Part shown: piece after piece, positions 62,204 through 64,000 of the stretch
Layout of the letters: each line of letters opens with the position of its first letter
How positions within the stretch are numbered: position 1 is the first letter of the stretch
NCBI RefSeq assembly: GCF_030409505.1
Contig: NZ_JAUFPZ010000002.1
Location: 496,001-560,000, forward strand
Source: Zunongwangia endophytica
GTDB taxonomy: Bacteria > Bacteroidota > Bacteroidia > Flavobacteriales > Flavobacteriaceae
Length of the DNA stretch: 64,000 nt
Direction: 5' to 3'
Notes under the pieces: model-generated
The model's input: only the letters and a program-made list of their open reading frames with translations
Databases searched by the model: none
Told to the model about the DNA's origin: nothing
Translations under genes and position numbers: made by a program

Positions 62204-62217
62204 GTAACAAAAGTTAC
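62204..62217 (+). promoter_or_regulatory. Candidate Crp/Fnr operator GTAACaaaaGTTAC (desaturase/MBL-rhodanese operon)
   Basis: A 14-bp inverted repeat with perfect arms, differing from the tauE operator in one spacer base. It is followed, after exactly 22 bp, by the -7 element TACTTTTG (62240-62247). No -33 TTG at the usual place. Confidence 0.7.
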
Positions 62218-62239
62218 TAGCGTTCCTTTAGGTTTTGGT

Positions 62240-62247
62240 TACTTTTG
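62240..62247 (+). promoter_or_regulatory. -7 element TACTTTTG
   Basis: Exact TAnnTTTG match, 18 bp before ATG 62266. The TTG at 62245, a possible start codon, lies inside this element and is rejected. Confidence 0.6.
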
Positions 62248-62265
62248 CTATGGAATAAAATCGAA

Positions 62266-63153
62266 ATGGAGCGATATTTAAAAATAATTCAGGATTCGTT
62301 TACCGGATATTTTAATTATCTGATGCAGGAAATTACAAATCCTTCCTGGACTAATTATTTTTATTGGCTAATCGCAATTTCTTTATGTGTTTGGATAATA
62401 GAGATTGCCTTACCCTGGCGAAAAAATCAATCTATTTTTAGAAAAGGCTTTTGGTTAGATGGCTTCTATATTTTATTCAATTTTTTCCTGTTTTCCTTAA
62501 TAGGTTACAATGCACTTTCGAATATTGGAGTTGCAGTTTTTAATGATTTTCTTGGATTATTTGAAATAGAAAATATAGTCGCGGTAAATATCCAAACTTT
62601 ACCGGTTTGGTCGCAACTGCTCATCATGTTTGTTATCGCAGATTTTATACAATGGAATGTTCACCGGCAGTTACATATAAGACCGTGGTTATGGCAATTC
62701 CATAAAGTGCATCATAGTGTAAAGGAGATGGGATTTGCGGCGCAGTTTCGATTTCATTTCATGGAAACTATCATTTATAAAACTGCACAATATGTTCCCT
62801 TGGCTATGATAGGTTTTGGAATTCAGGAGTTTTTTATCGTTCACATGTTTAGTGTTTTAGTAGGACATTTAAATCATGCAAATGTGGGATGGAATTATGG
62901 ATTTTTAGGTTACATTTTTAATAATCCTAAAATGCATATTTGGCATCATTCCAAAGAATTACCAGAATCTCATCCCTACGGAATGAATTTCGGGTTAAGT
63001 TTAAGCATTTGGGATTATATTTTTAAAACAGCATATATTCCCGAGAGCGGGAAAACTATAGAACTTGGTTTTAAGGGAGACGAAGAATTTCCAAGAAGTT
63101 TTAAGGAACAGATGGCTTTTCCGTTTAAAAATAATAATGAATCAAAAGAATAA
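62266..63153 (+). CDS. Sterol desaturase / fatty acid hydroxylase family membrane protein
   Basis: A 295-residue protein with four to five hydrophobic helices. It has the histidine-box array of the di-iron fatty acid hydroxylase superfamily: NVHRQLH, FHKVHHSVKE, GHLNHANVGW and HIWHHSKE. Such enzymes hydroxylate or desaturate acyl or sterol chains using O2. It precedes the MBL-rhodanese gene by 3 bp and shares its promoter, so its product may be part of the same sulfur/oxidative response; the link is unexplained. Start is ATG 62266 rather than TTG 62245. Confidence 0.9.
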   Translation: MERYLKIIQDSFTGYFNYLMQEITNPSWTNYFYWLIAISLCVWIIEIALPWRKNQSIFRKGFWLDGFYILFNFFLFSLIGYNALSNIGVAVFNDFLGLFEIENIVAVNIQTLPVWSQLLIMFVIADFIQWNVHRQLHIRPWLWQFHKVHHSVKEMGFAAQFRFHFMETIIYKTAQYVPLAMIGFGIQEFFIVHMFSVLVGHLNHANVGWNYGFLGYIFNNPKMHIWHHSKELPESHPYGMNFGLSLSIWDYIFKTAYIPESGKTIELGFKGDEEFPRSFKEQMAFPFKNNNESKE

Positions 63154-63156
63154 AAG

Positions 63157-64000
63157 ATGATTATAAAACAGTTTAACGATGAAGCATTGGCGCATTATTC
63201 TTACGCCATTATTAGCGAAGGAGAAATGGCAGTTGTAGATCCATCACGAAATCCAATGCCATATTATGAGTTTGCAGAAGATCATAATGCAAAGATTGTT
63301 GCTGTTTTTGAAACTCATCCACATGCCGATTTTATAAGTGGTCATTTACAGATACACGAAGAAACAGCAGCAACTATTTATGTTAGTAAGCTGGTTGGTG
63401 CAGATTACGATCATAAAACTTTCGATGAAGGCGATACTTTCGAATTAGGTAATGTAACTTTTGAAGCATTAAATACGCCTGGGCATAGTCCAGACAGTAT
63501 TACGGTAATTGCTAAGCACAACAATGAAACAGTTCTTTTTACAGGCGATACCTTGTTTATAGGCAATGTTGGTCGACCAGATCTTCGTGAAAATGCAGGG
63601 AACATGAAGGCGAAGCGCATCGATTTAGCCAAGCAAATGTATAACACAATGCAAACTAAATTCAATCATTTACCAGATGATGCGATTGTTTATCCTGCAC
63701 ATGGAGCAGGTTCGTTGTGTGGTAAGAATATGAGTAGTGATTCCTCCAGTACTTTAGGAAATGAGCGTATGGGAAATTGGGCATTTAAAGAGCAAACTGA
63801 AGATGAATTTGTAGAGGAAATTTTAAAAGATCAACCCTTTATTCCGTCTTATTTCGGTTTTGATGTCGACATAAATAAAGTGGGTGCTCCAAATGTTCAG
63901 AAGGCAAAATACAGTGTGCCGGTATTTTTGAATGTAGATGAAGTAGAAGAAGAATTGACAGTAGTAGATACTCGTAATGAGGATAAATTTAAAAAATCAC
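63157..64000 (+). CDS. MBL-fold/rhodanese fusion, persulfide dioxygenase-type (partial, C-terminus outside window)
   Basis: 281 codons are visible; the gene runs off the right edge. N-terminal ETHE1-like MBL domain: FETHPHADFISGH with H54, H56, D58 and H63, NTPGHSPDSI, GDTLFIGNVGRPDLR, and YPAHGAGSLCGKNM. A rhodanese domain begins at about 255 (VPVFLNVDEVEEELTVVDTR). ETHE1 enzymes use mononuclear iron and O2 to oxidise glutathione or other persulfides to sulfite. The second-domain catalytic Cys is outside the window. Same operon as the desaturase-like gene and same operator as tauE, which could export the sulfite formed. Confidence 0.92.
   Translation, partial: MIIKQFNDEALAHYSYAIISEGEMAVVDPSRNPMPYYEFAEDHNAKIVAVFETHPHADFISGHLQIHEETAATIYVSKLVGADYDHKTFDEGDTFELGNVTFEALNTPGHSPDSITVIAKHNNETVLFTGDTLFIGNVGRPDLRENAGNMKAKRIDLAKQMYNTMQTKFNHLPDDAIVYPAHGAGSLCGKNMSSDSSSTLGNERMGNWAFKEQTEDEFVEEILKDQPFIPSYFGFDVDINKVGAPNVQKAKYSVPVFLNVDEVEEELTVVDTRNEDKFKKS

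Noticed and set aside
1..64000. Insertion sequences, prophage, CRISPR arrays, tRNA genes or defence islands
   Set aside because: No transposase, integrase, Cas, phage structural or restriction genes, no spaced direct-repeat array, and no tRNA-like cloverleaf ending in CCA were seen.

Overview
The window looks like chromosomal DNA of a marine-type Flavobacteriaceae (Bacteroidota). The evidence is an AT-rich base composition, A/T-rich translation starts with no Shine-Dalgarno-like purine runs, several promoters with the Bacteroidota -7 element TAnnTTTG, paired SusC/SusD outer-membrane proteins, many lipoproteins, and families typical of this group (DUF4494, DUF1080, LytTR regulators). Zunongwangia, Gramella or Salegentibacter relatives are plausible, but the genus cannot be fixed from the sequence alone. 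I saw no tRNA, rRNA, insertion sequence or CRISPR array.

Layout. 1-1287: serine hydrolase, cut by the left edge. 1623-6017: operon of a TonB-dependent receptor, an alpha/beta hydrolase and a glycerophosphodiesterase lipoprotein. 6436-14322: an unknown lipoprotein, the conserved YbbP/YbbA/TesA neighbourhood, DUF1080, YkgJ and DUF4494 proteins, and a 34-residue membrane microprotein. 14546-17186: STAS-like protein, orphan LytTR regulator and two unrecognised proteins. 17421-23807: tripartite RND efflux operon behind a small secreted protein. 23885-41696: a large organophosphate-scavenging region with a PI-PLC-like lipoprotein, two tandem SusC/SusD pairs, an alkaline phosphatase, a phosphodiesterase-like/alkaline phosphatase fusion, a frameshifted lipoprotein and a metallophosphoesterase. 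41771-45080: glycosyltransferase, AraC regulator and universal stress protein. 45081-48144: thiamin salvage operon (thiM-thiE-thiD-tenA) behind a TPP riboswitch. 48331-50460: sugar isomerase-like protein, DUF2652 protein and HxlR regulator. 50818-64000: HD protein, Crp/Fnr regulator, TauE exporter, cytochrome bd oxidase, GH43, a DUF2178-like/XRE pair, NAPE-PLD-like hydrolase, M1 peptidase, aldo/keto reductase, fatty-acid-hydroxylase-family protein, and an MBL-rhodanese (persulfide dioxygenase type) protein cut by the right edge.

How the genes work together. Two separate loci appear to take up and hydrolyse phosphate esters (1.6-6.0 kb and 24.5-41.7 kb). The second pairs SusC/SusD importers with phosphatases and phosphodiesterases instead of glycosidases. 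Its promoters share a 10-bp motif, and its two susC genes share an almost identical 57-bp start region. In the right-hand third, TauE and the desaturase/persulfide-dioxygenase operon carry the same GTAAC-N4-GTTAC operator exactly 22 bp upstream of a -7 element. This suggests a sulfur-stress regulon run by the cysteine-containing Crp/Fnr protein encoded next to tauE, beside a bd oxidase, an enzyme type known to resist sulfide.

Many apparent TTG starts were replaced by nearby ATG codons; the reasons are given in each entry.
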